The notes under the pieces: generated by a model
Told to the model about the DNA's origin: nothing
Database searches by the model: none
What the model saw: the letters and a program-made list of their open reading frames with translations, nothing else
Assembly: GCA_905221605.1 (NCBI GenBank)
Contig: CAJNDS010002283.1
Span: forward strand, 305,486-369,485
DNA from: Symbiodinium natans
Lineage: Eukaryota; Sar; Dinophyceae; Suessiales; Symbiodiniaceae
Length of the DNA stretch: 64,000 bases
Direction of reading: 5' to 3'
Shown: positions 1-12,500 of the stretch, piece by piece
Layout: every line of letters begins with the position of its first letter
Numbering within the stretch: the first letter of the stretch is position 1
Position numbers and translations under genes: made by a program

Positions 1-521
1 AGTACCATCGGAAGAACTCATGGTAATCCACATCTCTAAACCCTGCCCAGCTCTCAACACCCAAACAAGATCGCTCCCCCTCCCTCCCCCCTAGTAAACA
101 CTGACCCCTCAGCCCACAACCTGGAACATTCCATCTGTATTCTTATGGGTTTAGGTTTATGGTTTAGGGTTGGGCTGTTCCCCTTAAACAACAGTCCTTA
201 ATAGCGATTAAAGTGCCCGCTACTATGATCCGTATGAAGGACTCTTAGTATAAGGGGGAACATCCCAAGTTTAGGGTTTCTTCCGTTTAGGACTCGGACT
301 CCTTGCACCTCCTGAAACCAAGAAAGGGTGCCCGTGTTCAGTCTTAGGGTACTGGGCAACCTTCAACCCTAAACCCTAAGGTGAAAACCCTAAGCCCAGG
401 ACCCTCAAGAAATGCCGGTTTAGGGTTTAGGGTTTAGGGTAAGTTTAGGGGGTTTCAGGGTTCAGGGTTCAGGGTTTAGGGTTTAGGGTTTAGGGGCAAC
501 CTCGAACTTGTCAGCTATCAG
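1..521 (+). other. Intron upstream of exon 1
   Basis: Mixed CCCTAAA and TTTAGGG tracts, an inverted-repeat element at 170-269, and a fragment at about 318-362 resembling the right end of the TTACTGGGCAG family. No exon for the preceding AAA2 segment was seen. Confidence 0.6.
170..269. mobile_element. MITE-like element, TTGGGATGTTCCCC family, copy 1
   Basis: Ends in a partial inverted repeat (gggctgttcccctta / taagggggaacatcccaa). Related copies at 28406-28514 and 50805-50915. Confidence 0.75.
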
Positions 522-575
522 GCGACTTGGATGCCAACTGGATTGAGTCCATGAACAGCGTCATGGACGACAATC
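522..575 (+). CDS. Dynein exon 1 (AAA2)
   Basis: Reads [18 protein letters not shown], the AAA2 segment after Walker B. It ends in phase 1 before a GA donor; C plus GA of exon 2 gives Arg. Confidence 0.88.
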
Positions 576-3500
576 GAGCCTTGGAAGCTACACCCTAACT
601 CCTAAACCCCTGAACCCTAAACCCTAAGCCTTATACCCTAAACCCTGCACCCTAAACCTTAAACCCTTCTGCACCCTAAACCCTAAACCCTAAACCCTGA
701 GTAGCAGAGTAGGTAACCTTTAACCTGTCGGGAGAGTTATATTCCCTTCATCATCCCAAAGGTTAAACCTTTGCTTCCGCTAGGACCCCTGGACAACTAG
801 GAACCACCAACCCCTGCACAGCCACTGAAGCCCGAAGTTTCAAACCCCAAGCCCTAAACCCTAGAACCCTAAGGAGCCGTCCGAAACTGTCAGGACTGAA
901 TGTGTTGAAGCGTTGAATGTGTTGAATCGGACCCCGACCCTAAACAGAACCCCCTAAAATCTCTAGAGGACCCTACAACCCTCAGCCCTTAGCACGGAGG
1001 ACCTCTACGTACCATTTGCGTCCGGCTTCCCACTAGCGGCATCACTTCACGAATCAAGATATTGATATTGAAGCAAATGCTCGTATTGCTGAGCTGCTTC
1101 CGATGAAAAAATCCTGACGCCTAGGCCCTAAACTCTAAACCCGAAACCCTAACATCATAACCCTAAGCCCTAAACCCTAAACCCTAAACCCTAAACCCTA
1201 AACCCGAGTTCCCAAACTCCGGAACCCCTAAACCCTAATGAGGGCAGGGCCTCCACTGTCGCCGACCGCAGCACTGCTGGAATCTGGCTGGAGCCGGTGA
1301 AAAACTCCAACCCAGACCCCTGGAAGAGGATCCAAAAAGAAATTTAGGGGTCGGAATATAATTACTAATAGCATTCCCTCCCTTATGGCCCCTTTTTAAG
1401 TTGTATACTACAATTCCCCCCCCCCCCCCCCCAACCCCATTCTAATGAAGCAGGCTCCTACAGTCGATCCCCTTATGGGCTCCTAAGATAGTGGTGTAGG
1501 GTACTCTTTGGGAGTTCTACTTTTGGGATCCCTACCCTTGGATCCCCTTCAGGGTTCCTAAGAACGACCCAAGAGTAGTACAGGGTACTACTTGGGGTTT
1601 CTACTTTTTGGATCCTCCCAGGGTCCCAGGGGTCTGGGAATCAACCCTTAGTGCAAGGCCCTGTTAGGGCTGGCCAGATACCGACGAGGAGGGTGTGTTT
1701 TTTCCGGTCTTCATCTCGGCGCTGAGGTGCCGGATTTAGGATTTAGGGTTTAGGTCGTGGGGTTTAGGTTTTAGGGTTTAGGGCTTGGGGCTTGGGGCTT
1801 GGGGCTTAGGGTTACCAGGGTTTAGGGTTTAGGGTTGAGGGGGGCGCAAGACCAGTTCTATCACGCTTTGTGTCGTACTGCCTGTGAGCTGGTACCCGTG
1901 CGCCATCAGCTGAGCGGCGCCGTTTAGGGTTTAGGGTTTAGGGTTTAGGGTTTAGGGTTTAGGGTTTAGGGTTTAGGGTTTAGGGTTTAGGGCTTGCCCT
2001 GGCCAAGGACTGCTCACCTTGCCATCCAACGAGCGAATTCCGCTGAAGGCGGTTCGGAGGGTTTAGGGTTTAGGGTTAGGTTCTTAAGGTTCCCTAAGCC
2101 CTAAACCGCTTAAACCCTTGGACTCTAACCCTAGTACAGTTCCCGCAGTGTCCCGCAGCCTCTGAATTAATTCGGGTCCTTTGAATTGGGGGTCCTCTTA
2201 ATAAGGTGCTGTATAATATATATTAATATATATATATATATATTAATATATATATATATATTAATATATATATATATTAATATATATATATATATTAATA
2301 TATATATATATATACATATTAATAATATATATAATAGGGCCCAACAAGGGACCCGACTTTAGAAAACCACCCATCAGCAGGATCATAAGATCCATGGTTG
2401 CCCTCCTCTGCTTCGTGAGTTGCTAGGAAACCCTAAACCCTAAACCCTAAACCCTAAACCCTAAACCCTAAACCCTAAACCCTAAACCCTAAACCCTAAA
2501 CCCTAAACCCTAAACCCTAAAAAACCTCGTCACCCCCGAAACCCAAACGCGACAACAGTGTAGTCCTACCTCGGTCTTTAGGGTGTAGGGTTTAGGGTTT
2601 AGGGTCTGCCTTTTTCGAGGTGCTTCATTTTCATGAGTTCGTACAAGATAGGAGCAATTTGGCACCTAAACGCTAAAGACCAAACCCCGAACAAGAGCTA
2701 CAAGTATGGGTTCAGGGGGAGTCTAGACTTGTTTGGAGTCAGACCTCGAGTCGTGTTCCTCTCTTGGGACTAGTGCCTTTGCTCCCAAACCCTAAATTTA
2801 TGGTGTGGCGTTTGGGGTTTGGTGTTTCAGTCGGGGAAGAAGTCAGGGCGTCGTGCTAGGCCAGCTGTGTGTTCGGCTCTCTACAGCCCAATCTTCTGAA
2901 AAGGGGGACCCCTAAGGGCCCAAGACCCGTTATTTAAGGCTTCCCTCTGTTTTGGGCCCCAAAACCCCTATCATTTGGTGTCTTGGGCCCATAAGGGGAC
3001 GCACCAAAATAGAATCGAATCCCCTCAAAGGGACCCCCAAAAGGGTACCCCTATCTTCGGAAACCCTCATTTGAACAGGTGCACATGAAGATGATCTTCG
3101 AGATCCGAGACCTGAACTACGCCACGCCGGCCACGGCCACCCGCGCGGGCATCGTCTGTCCCACGGCCAGGGATTTGGGTCCCTAAACCCTAAGCCCTAA
3201 ACCCTAAACGCTAAGCCCTAAATCCTATAAGGGCAGTTCGCTGAAGTATAGATACAGGTTTCAGGAAATAACTGTACTTATAACCCACTTAGACGCCCTT
3301 TCAGTGCCCTAGTATGGTTACAATTGGGTTGTCCGTACAGTTTTAATTGGGATGTTAAGTACCATGAACCTCCGAGTAGGACTTCCACCCCCACCCCATG
3401 GGCCCATGGGCCCCTACTATCATGGCCATGATTATGGTTTAGGGTTTAGGGTTTAGGGTTTAGGGTTTAGGGTTTAGGGTTTAGGGTTTAGGGTTTAGGG

Positions 3501-6500
3501 TTTAGGGTTTAGGGTTTAGGGTTTAGGGTTGTTCGATCATTATTGCATATGCGTCTGCATTGCTGTCATGTTTTCTTTCTCTTGTTGAGTTTTTTCACCC
3601 GGGAGGGGCCAGGGCGGGGCAGGGGCGGGGGAGGGGTGGGAAGGAAGGTTCCCCCTTGAAAGCTTGAAGCCCCCATTAGGGGTATATTCCCTAAATCATC
3701 TAACCCTAAACCCTAAACCCTAAACCCTAAGCCCTAAGCCCTAAGCCCTAAACCCTGAACCCTGAACCCTAAACCCTAAACCCTAAACCCTAAACCCTAA
3801 ACCCTAAACCCTAAACCCTAAACCCTAAACCCTAAACCCTAAACCCTAAACCCTAAACCCTAAACCCTAAACCCTAAACCCACCCAAACCTTTTATTCCC
3901 GGGGCTGCTCTGACACCCAGATGCACAAAGCTGTACGGCGCAAGGCCTTCGAAAGACACAAGGGCGGTGTGCGGGGGTTCTTCTGCGTGTCTAGGGTTTG
4001 AGACCTATATAAACCCTAAACCTTAAAATCCGAAACCCTAAGCCCGAAACCCTAAACCGTAAGCCCTAGACCCTAAAGACCTGGGGGTTCAAGATTTGCG
4101 GTCCAGGAGAGATTTTGCGTTCTCAGAGGTTTTCGGCTTCGGAGATGTTGGGAGGTCAAAGGTTTGAGGTCTCGAGGGGAGAAGACACGAAATCCTAAGC
4201 CCTTAGACTCGAAACCGCCTGGAGCTGTAAGCCCTGAACCCTAAACCCTAAACCCTAAACCCTAAACCCTAAACCCTAAACCCTAAACCCTAAACCCTAA
4301 ACCCTAAACCCTAAACCCTAAACCCTAAACCCTAAACCCTAAACCCTAAACCCTAACCCACTTTGCTATGAGCCAAGACAAGTGCGGCACCCAGCCGTTT
4401 CCTAAAGTTACAGGGATACCTACGGCTGTAGGTATGGACGACACCTTTGGCGTCCAGTGGCGATCCTACGTCAAGAGCTGGATCAAGAAGCAGGACTGGC
4501 AAGATTTAGGGTTTAGGGCTTAGGGTTTGGGGTCTAGGGTTTATAGGGTTTAGGGTTTAGGGTTTAGGGTTCCACAAGCCGAAATCGAAAACGGGGTTGA
4601 CTTAGACCAGAGACGCCATTCAGCGAATAGGTTCGGCATCTCCGTCGTCGCGCCTCAACGATCCATAGTGTACCCTAAGGGTCCAGGGTTTAGGGTTTAG
4701 GGTTTAGGGTTTAGGGTTTAGGGTTTAGGGTTTAGGGTTTAGGGTTTAGGGTTTATGGTTTAGGGTCCATGTACCTCATTATTATATACTTGGGTCCCAT
4801 AGTCCCTAGAAGCCCCCACGCACCCTACACCCTCAACCCCGTAAGTCTCAGGGCCCCGCACGTACCCTAGGAAACCTCTAAATCTGAGCTGAGATTTTGG
4901 GGGCTTAGGGTGGTAGAGCTTTGTTAGGTTTTGGGTTTTGGGGTTTTGTTACGTTTTGCGAGCTTATAGGACCCCCTAAACCCTAAACCCTAGACCCTAA
5001 AACCCTAAACCCTAAACCGTAAACCCTAGACCCTAAGACCCTAAACCCTAGACCCGAACCCTAAACCCTAAATCCTAAACCCTAAATCCTAAACCCTAAA
5101 TCCTAAATCTTAAACCCTAAACCCTAAACCCTAACCCTAAACCCTAAACCCTAAACTCCAGGAGCACCCGGACAACGTCAAGGAGCAGCTTTGGACCTTC
5201 TTCGAGAGGCCGGCTCCCGCCTGCTTTAGGGTTTAGGGTTTAGGGTTTAGGGTTTAGGGTTTAGGGTTTAGGGTTTAGGGTTTAGGGTTTAGGGTTTAGG
5301 GTTTAGGGTTTAGGGTTTAGGGTTTAGCATTCAGGGTTTAGGGCTTAGGGCTTAATGTTTAGCATTAAGGTACGGGGCAGGGAGGCTTTTTCGGGCTTGG
5401 AGCTTTCAAGGTTTCACGGTTTAGGGGTTCGTGCTTAGGGATTAAGGCTTTACGGTTTAGGGGGATTTCTGAATTCCTTACAAAGAAAGATCCTAAGGCT
5501 TCACGGTTCAGGGGGATTCCTGAGTTTCTTACAAAGAAAGACCCTACACCCGAAGCCCGTAACCCTAAACCCCCAACCGGCCCAGTTGTCTCCCAGTCCC
5601 AACCCGGCCCAGCGGTCAGGTGCAAACCCTAAACCCTTAACCCTAAACCCTAAACCCTAACCCCTAAACCCAGTGGGCAGGTGTGGAGCCAGCACCACGC
5701 TCTAGATGCTCAAGAACACGAAGATCCTGGTGCCCATGGCAACCCGGGCTGTTAATTCGGGCTTCCTTAAGGTTAAGGGTCAGGGTTTAGGGTTTAGCCC
5801 CCCCCCCCCCCCCAATTACAATTCGAAGGGGGAGCATCCCGAGTAGCAAAAACCGAATTCCCCCCCCCCCCCCCTTGCCCCGGCGCGAGTTGAAGGGTGT
5901 GGAGGGGCGGCTAAGACCTCAAACAACCCTAAGCCCTAAACACTAAACCCTCAACCCTAAGCTTCTCAGCCCTAAGCCACCAGCCCAGCAGCCCTAAGAC
6001 CCTTTAGACGCTTTAAAGACCTAAACTTCCCGAAGCCCTCGACTCAAAATGACCTTGAGCTCTAAACCATAAGACCCCCCCCCCCCCAAGCTAAACCCTA
6101 AACCCTCAACCCTAAACCCTAAGCCCCCTAAGCCCCCTAAGCCCCCTAAGCCCCCTAAACCCCCTAAACCCCCTAAACCCCCTAAACCCCCTAAACCCCC
6201 TAAACCCCCTAAACCCCCTAAACCCCCTAAACCCCCTAAACCCCCTAAACCCGAAACCCGAAACCCTAAACCCTAAACCCCAAAGTCCCGACCACCCAAA
6301 CCCTAAAGCCGCAAAGAAATCCCCAACTCGGCCCAAAAGCGTCAGTAAAAGACCCCTCACGAAAGAAAGCCCTTATACAAAGAATTCCTTAAGAACCCCA
6401 AAGTTCCAAACCCTTAAACCCTGAACCCTAAAAGCCCTAAACCCCAAACCCTGAATCCCAGCCCTAGACCCGAAACCCTGAAAGCCCTAAACTCTAAACC

Positions 6501-9500
6501 CTAAAAGCCCTTGAACCCTAAACCCTAAACCCTAAACCCTAAACCCTAAACCCTAGAAGCCCTGAACCCTAGCACTAAACCCTGCAAGCCCTGAAAGTCC
6601 TTAACCCTGAAAGCCCTAAACCCCGAACGCCAAACCCTAAACCCCAAACCCTGAATCCTAAGCCCTGAGCCCTACGCTCTAAACCCTGAACGCCCTAACC
6701 GCCAAACCCTGAAAGCCCTAAACCCCAAACGCCAAATCCTAAACCCTAAACCCCAAGGCCCTGAACCCTAAGCCCAAAACCCTGAAAGCCCTCAACCCCA
6801 AAAAACCCTAAACCCAAAACCCTAAACCCTACACAGATAAACCCTAAACCCTAAACCCTAAACCCTAAACCCTAAACCCTAAACCCTAAACGCTAAACCC
6901 TAAACCCTCTAACCTTAGGTCGACATCTGCCTGATCAGCGCCTGCTGCAGCCTCCTGGACAACCTCCTCAGCCCGGCAGTCTTCGACTCCCTGGAGTGGC
7001 GGACTCAGGTTTAGGGTTTAGGGTTTAGGGTTTAGGGTTTAGGGTTTAGGGTTTAGGGTTCAGGGTTTGGGGTTTAGGGTTTAGGGTTTCGGGTTTCGGG
7101 TTTCGGGTCGAACTCGCATCTGTCAAATCTGCTGTTTCGTCGGACTTTATTCTTTGGTTTTATGGGCTTCCCTAAGGGTCCATGTACCTGATTATTATGT
7201 ACCTGGGCCATAACATCTCTATGTAGGAAGTACCTTAGCAACCTTAACAGGTATACAATAGTAAGGTACATGGACCCTTAGGGCTTGTGCACAAGTTTGT
7301 CCGGACTCTCCACAACATGGGCCCGCCACCGTAAGTTAGCCATCAAAGGCAAGCAAGTACTTCAAACGAAGCAGGTTTCGGGTTGAGGGTTTAGGGTTTA
7401 GGGTTTATTTAGGGAGGACTACAGGATATTGTTTGGTATTACAGCAGAGACCATGAATACATCCAAGCGAATTCAGCAAGACATGATTTGGGAGTTTGCG
7501 AAAATTAGTATTAGGGACCCCTAATATTGACCCCCAAATAGTTGGATTCCCTCAGAATAAGGACACCCATAATTAGGGTATATTTGAGACCATGCGCGCA
7601 AGACAGTCCCACTCGCTGCCCGTTTGGGTTGGCGGTCTAGTCACGGGTCTAGGCTGTTTCGGATGAGCGGTTAGGTATTAGGATGTGGGGTGTCCGAAAT
7701 TGGGGGGGGGGGTACCTTTTTTGGGTCCTACTATGTGGGGGTCAAAATTCTGGGTTCCCTAATTGCGTAAAATCCCCACGTAGGTTTTAGGTTGAGGGTT
7801 TCGGTCTGTTAAGGTTTGGGCCTAGGGTTGTTTCGGGTTTGCGCGGTTTAGGGTTTGGGGTTTTAGGATTTAGGGGATTAAGGGTTTTGGGCTCTAGGGT
7901 TTAAGGTTTAGGGTTTAGGGTTGCGGGCCTTGCGGCTGGTTTCGCATGGGTTAGAGGTTTTGCTGTCGGGGCCCATGAACCCTAAGGGTCCATGCACCTA
8001 AGCAGGGAATACTTGGGCCTTAAAGTTTAAAGTACTTCCTACTTAGGGACTTTGGGCCTCAATTATATAATAATCAGGTACATGGACCCTAAACCCTAAA
8101 CCCCAAACTCTTTGAAGGTGTCGGTGGATGGGTACGGCACGCTGGGCATTCTCGGAAACGGCACAGCTAAGAACAAACTCCCTCTATGGCTGATATGGGT
8201 TGGTGGTCTCTTTAAGTAGGGTTTCGGTTTTATGGTGGCATATCGGCGTCCTTACTTGTTAGGGCATCTAGGGGCGACGTTAAGGTATAAGGGGAACAGA
8301 TAAAGAGCCCACCGGCCTTTCTAATCTATGGCCACACAAGGAGCTACTGACCCCACACCCCCTGTTCCCCGCAGGCAACAGAGCCACTCAGTCCTTGAAC
8401 GTTCGGGTTTAGGGTGTGGGGTTTCGTGAAAGCTAAACCCTAAACCCCAAGCCCTAAACCCTAAACCCTAAACCCTAAACCCTAAAACCTAAACCCTAAA
8501 CCCTAAAACCTAAACCCTCCAGGTACTGGTTCATGTTCTGCTTCACCTCGGCCGTGGGCTTGTGCCTCAGCGAGGTGGACGGCGTCGACTACCGCAAGAA
8601 CTTCAGCCGCTTGCCTGGTGGTTGGACAAGCCACAACCCGTAGTAGGGTTTATTCGGGTTTAGGGTTTATGGTTTAGGGTTTAGGGTAGTTTAGGGTTTA
8701 GGGTTTAGGGTTTAGGGTTTAGGGTTTAGGGTTTAGGGTTTAGGGTTTATGGGGTCCCTGCACAGATATGGTATATTCTTGGGCCTTAAAGCTACTGTAT
8801 AGGAACCCTTTTTCAGGCCCAAGTATAAACTACACAGGTGCATGGACTCTTTGGGGGTTGTTGGACAAGCCACGACCCACCCATAGTAGGGTTTATTAGG
8901 GTTTATTGGGGTTTCGGGTTTGGGGTTTGGGGTTTAGGGTTTAGGGTTTAGGGCCTGTCGTCCCTTAATATGGTCCCTTAACCTTCTTGAAAAGGGTTCT
9001 GAAGTATGGGGCTCTCGGTTTTATGGGGTATATACGGGGTATATAAGGGGCAAGCCACAACCCGTAATGGGGTTTATTAGGGTGTCGGGTTCAGGGTTTA
9101 GGGTTTAGGGTTTAGGATCGGAATAATTACATGTATTCCCTTATGGTCCCTTTATAGTTGTACTATAATAAACCCCCAAAACCCTATTGGATATTCTTCA
9201 GGCCCCTATAGTAGAAGCAGATGAGCCCTGAGCCTATTGAAGACGGAGATGAGCCCTTCAGGTTTTGGTGTGAGGGTTTTTGGGGTAGGGTCGGGCTAAC
9301 GGTAGAAAACAAAGAAGCGCCCATGGTGTCCCCTTCTGCATAATAGGCAGTTTATCCGGAGTCCGTAAATGCTGCTGGTGATGGGTGTTCCTAGGTTTGA
9401 GAACACTAGCGGGTTCCTTTGCATTCCCTTGTTTCCCGAAAAGCCCCTAAACGCTGCAAAAACTCAAAATGCCCTTCCCTCTGCCCTGAATGCCGCACTA

Positions 9501-12500
9501 GTGCTTGGGCAGTCTAAATCTAGGATGCCCAGTAGTACCCTTATTCCCTTTTTGGAGGGTTTAGGTTCCCTTATAAACCCCTTTAAGCAAAAAAGGGCAC
9601 CCTTTTTAAGCCTAGGTTACTGGGCAGCCTAGAAATTAGGGTCCCTTTGGGGTCCTTTTTTAAGGGTGCTGTGCTGTATGGGGACCCCAAAAGGACCCTC
9701 AGAGCAGCCCTAAACCCTAAAACCCTAAAACCCTAAAACCCTACACCCTACACCCTAAACCCTAAACCCTAAACCCTAAACCCTAAACCCTAAACCCTAA
9801 ACCCTAAACCCTAAACCCTAAACCCTAAACCCTAAACCCTAAACCCTAAACCCTAAACCCTAAACCCTAAACCCTTGGCAAGGCAACTGGTGGAAGGGTG
9901 AGATGAAGAATGTCAAGTATCCCTCCAAGGGTGGCATCTTCGACTACTATGCCGCGTGGCTGGTGGGTTGAGGGTTTGGGGTTTAGGGTTCAGGGTTCAG
10001 GGTTTAGGGTTTAGGGTTTAGGGCTTAGGAGTTAGAGTTTATGGATTAGAGTTTAGGGTTTCGGGTACTGGGGTTTAGGGTTTATGGATTAGGGTTGTGG
10101 ATTTAGGGTTTAAGGTACTGGGGTTTAGGGTTTAGGGTTTAGGGTTTGGCTCTTTGAGACTAAGCCCTACAGGTCACATGGATGCAGGGGCTGAGGTGTA
10201 AATCCCCAAGCACTCACTACACCCTACTGGTTGATGTGGTGTAGGGCTTAGGGACCGGAAGCCTTGCACAATGGACCCTGAACCCTAAACCCCCTAAACC
10301 CCCTAAACCCCCTAAACCCCCTAAACCCCCTAAACCCCCTAAACCCCCTAAACCCCCTAAACCCCCTAAACCCCCTAAACCCCCTAAACCCCCTAAACCC
10401 CCTAAACCCCCTAAACCCCCCCCAAACCCCCTAAACCCCCCCCCCCCAACCCCCCTCCCCTAAACCCCCTAAACCCCCTAAACCCCTAAACCCCCCTAAA
10501 CCCCCAAACCCCTCAACCCCCTCAACCCCCTCACCCCCTAAACCCCCTAAACCCCCTAAACCCCCTAAACCCTAAACCCCCTCACCCCTACACCCCATAC
10601 ACACCCCTACAACCCCCTAACCCCCTAAACCCTAAACCCTAAACCCTACGCCCTAAACCCTAAACCCTAAACCCTAAACCCTAAACCCTAAACCCTAAAC
10701 CCTAAACCCTAAACCCTAACCTAAACCCTAAACCCTAAACCCTAAACCCTAAACCCTAAACCCTAAACCCTAAACCCTAAACCCTAAACCCTAAACCCTA
10801 AACCCTAAACCCTAAACCCTAAACCCTAAACCCTAAACCCTAACCCTTCACATCACCTCCGAGGTCAAGGACGCCAAGTTTGAGGAGTGGTCTTCGGCGG
10901 TGGAGGTCCTTGAGTACAGCAGCGAGACGCCCATGGGAGAAGTCACGGCTCCTCGTTCGAGTTTAGGGTTTAGGGTTTAGGGTTTAGGGTTTAGGGTTTA
11001 GGGTTTAGGGTTTAGGGTTTAGGCTTTAGGGTTGGGTTTAGGGTTTAGGGTTTAGGGTTTAGGGTTTAGGGTTTAGGTTTAGGGGTTTAATGGTTTAGAG
11101 GTTTCGGGGTTTAGGGGTTTAGGAATTTAAGGGGTTTAGGGATTTCGGGGTTGAGGGGTTTAGGAATCTGGGGACTCACGGTTTTCGGGGTGTTGCTAGG
11201 GCCTTAGTGGTAACTGCCTCCCTGCTCCCTACGCCCTATACCGTAAGCATCCTGAAGACACGAGGTCCCGACGAACGAGACGGTGGCGATGACCTTCCTG
11301 ATGAGGACGGCGCTCCCAACCCTAAACCCTAAGCCCTAAACCTGAAACCCTAAACCCTAAACCCTAAACCCTAAACCCTAAACCCTAAGCCCTAAGCCCT
11401 AAACCCTAAACCCTAAACCCTAAACCCTAAACCCTAAACCCTAAACCCTAAACCCTGAGACAAGCCTCGACAAGCCTGTGTTTTCGCCAGGGCGCTCTTT
11501 GAACAGCATCACCCGGCACCTTGGACGACTACGACCCAAAGTAGGCCCTTCCTCCTTTTGTTTAGGGTGGTTCCCTTAAAGCCCCTCAACCCTAAACCCT
11601 AAACCCTAAACCCAAAGCCTCAACCCTCAACCCTGAACATCCCTGAACCCTAAACCATGATCCTCCAAGTAGACCGTCCTCAGGTCATGCTGATCGGACT
11701 TGCAGGGTGCGGCAAGACCCAGCCACCGGGCAAGAGAGCGTCCATAGTGAAAGAGCTGAGAGTTTAGGGGTCAGGTAGGAACTTAGTCTTGGGATTTGCT
11801 GAGATGCCGGACTTGGATTAGGAGGCCACGAGCCAGAGGAACATCAAGACCGACGCGGACCAACCCGGACTTCGCAACCGTTCCCTCCCGAACTCTCTGT
11901 TTCGGCTTCCCCTAAGCCCCTACATCCCTAAACCCGAAAAATCCCTAAACCGCCAAGACCCTGAACCCCCGAACCCTAAACCCTAAACCCTAAACCCTGA
12001 ACCCTGAACCCTGAACCCTAAACCCTAAACCCTCATCGCTGAACCCGAAATCAGGTCTTGCCTTGGTCTGCTGAAGTCCCTGCCGCCAGACACGTTCACC
12101 TACTACGCCCCTGGGTTCGGGCTTTGAGGGGTTTAGGGTTTAGGGTTTAGGGTTTAGGGTTTAGGGTTTAGGGTTTAGGGCTTACGGTTTAGCAGGCTGA
12201 TTAGGGCTTGAGGGGGTTAGGTTTACTTGGAGGCCTAGGTAGCTTTCGAGCATGGAGCTCCGGGGTGTCGGTGTGGGTTTGGCTAGGCGGGCAACTAGTT
12301 ATCCACTACACGGAAGCCTAAATCCTCTAGCAGACCCTAAACCTCAGACATCGTCCACGTAGCGTAGGGTTTAGGGTTCAGGATGTGGAGGTTTCAGGGC
12401 TTACCCTAAGGGTCCATGTACCTTATTATCTACTCGGGCCCCGAAGTCCCTATATAGGAAGTACTTCAAGGCCCAAGTATTCCCAATTTAGGTACCCTAA

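Noticed and set aside
3437-3531. True telomere or chromosome end
   Set aside because: Dynein exons continue on both sides of every array, so these are interstitial.
6112-6360. Open frame with a Gly-Phe-Arg repeat
   Set aside because: It is only the translation of CCCCTAAAC repeats in a period divisible by three.
8111-8190. Possible extra dynein exon after an AAG acceptor ([15 protein letters not shown])
   Set aside because: Exon 7 joins exon 8 in correct phase and family spacing without it; no matching family segment.
11826-11890. Exon-like segment ([12 protein letters not shown]) after the AAA3 P-loop
   Set aside because: Exon 13 joins exon 14 in the Gln codon with exact family spacing, leaving no place for it.
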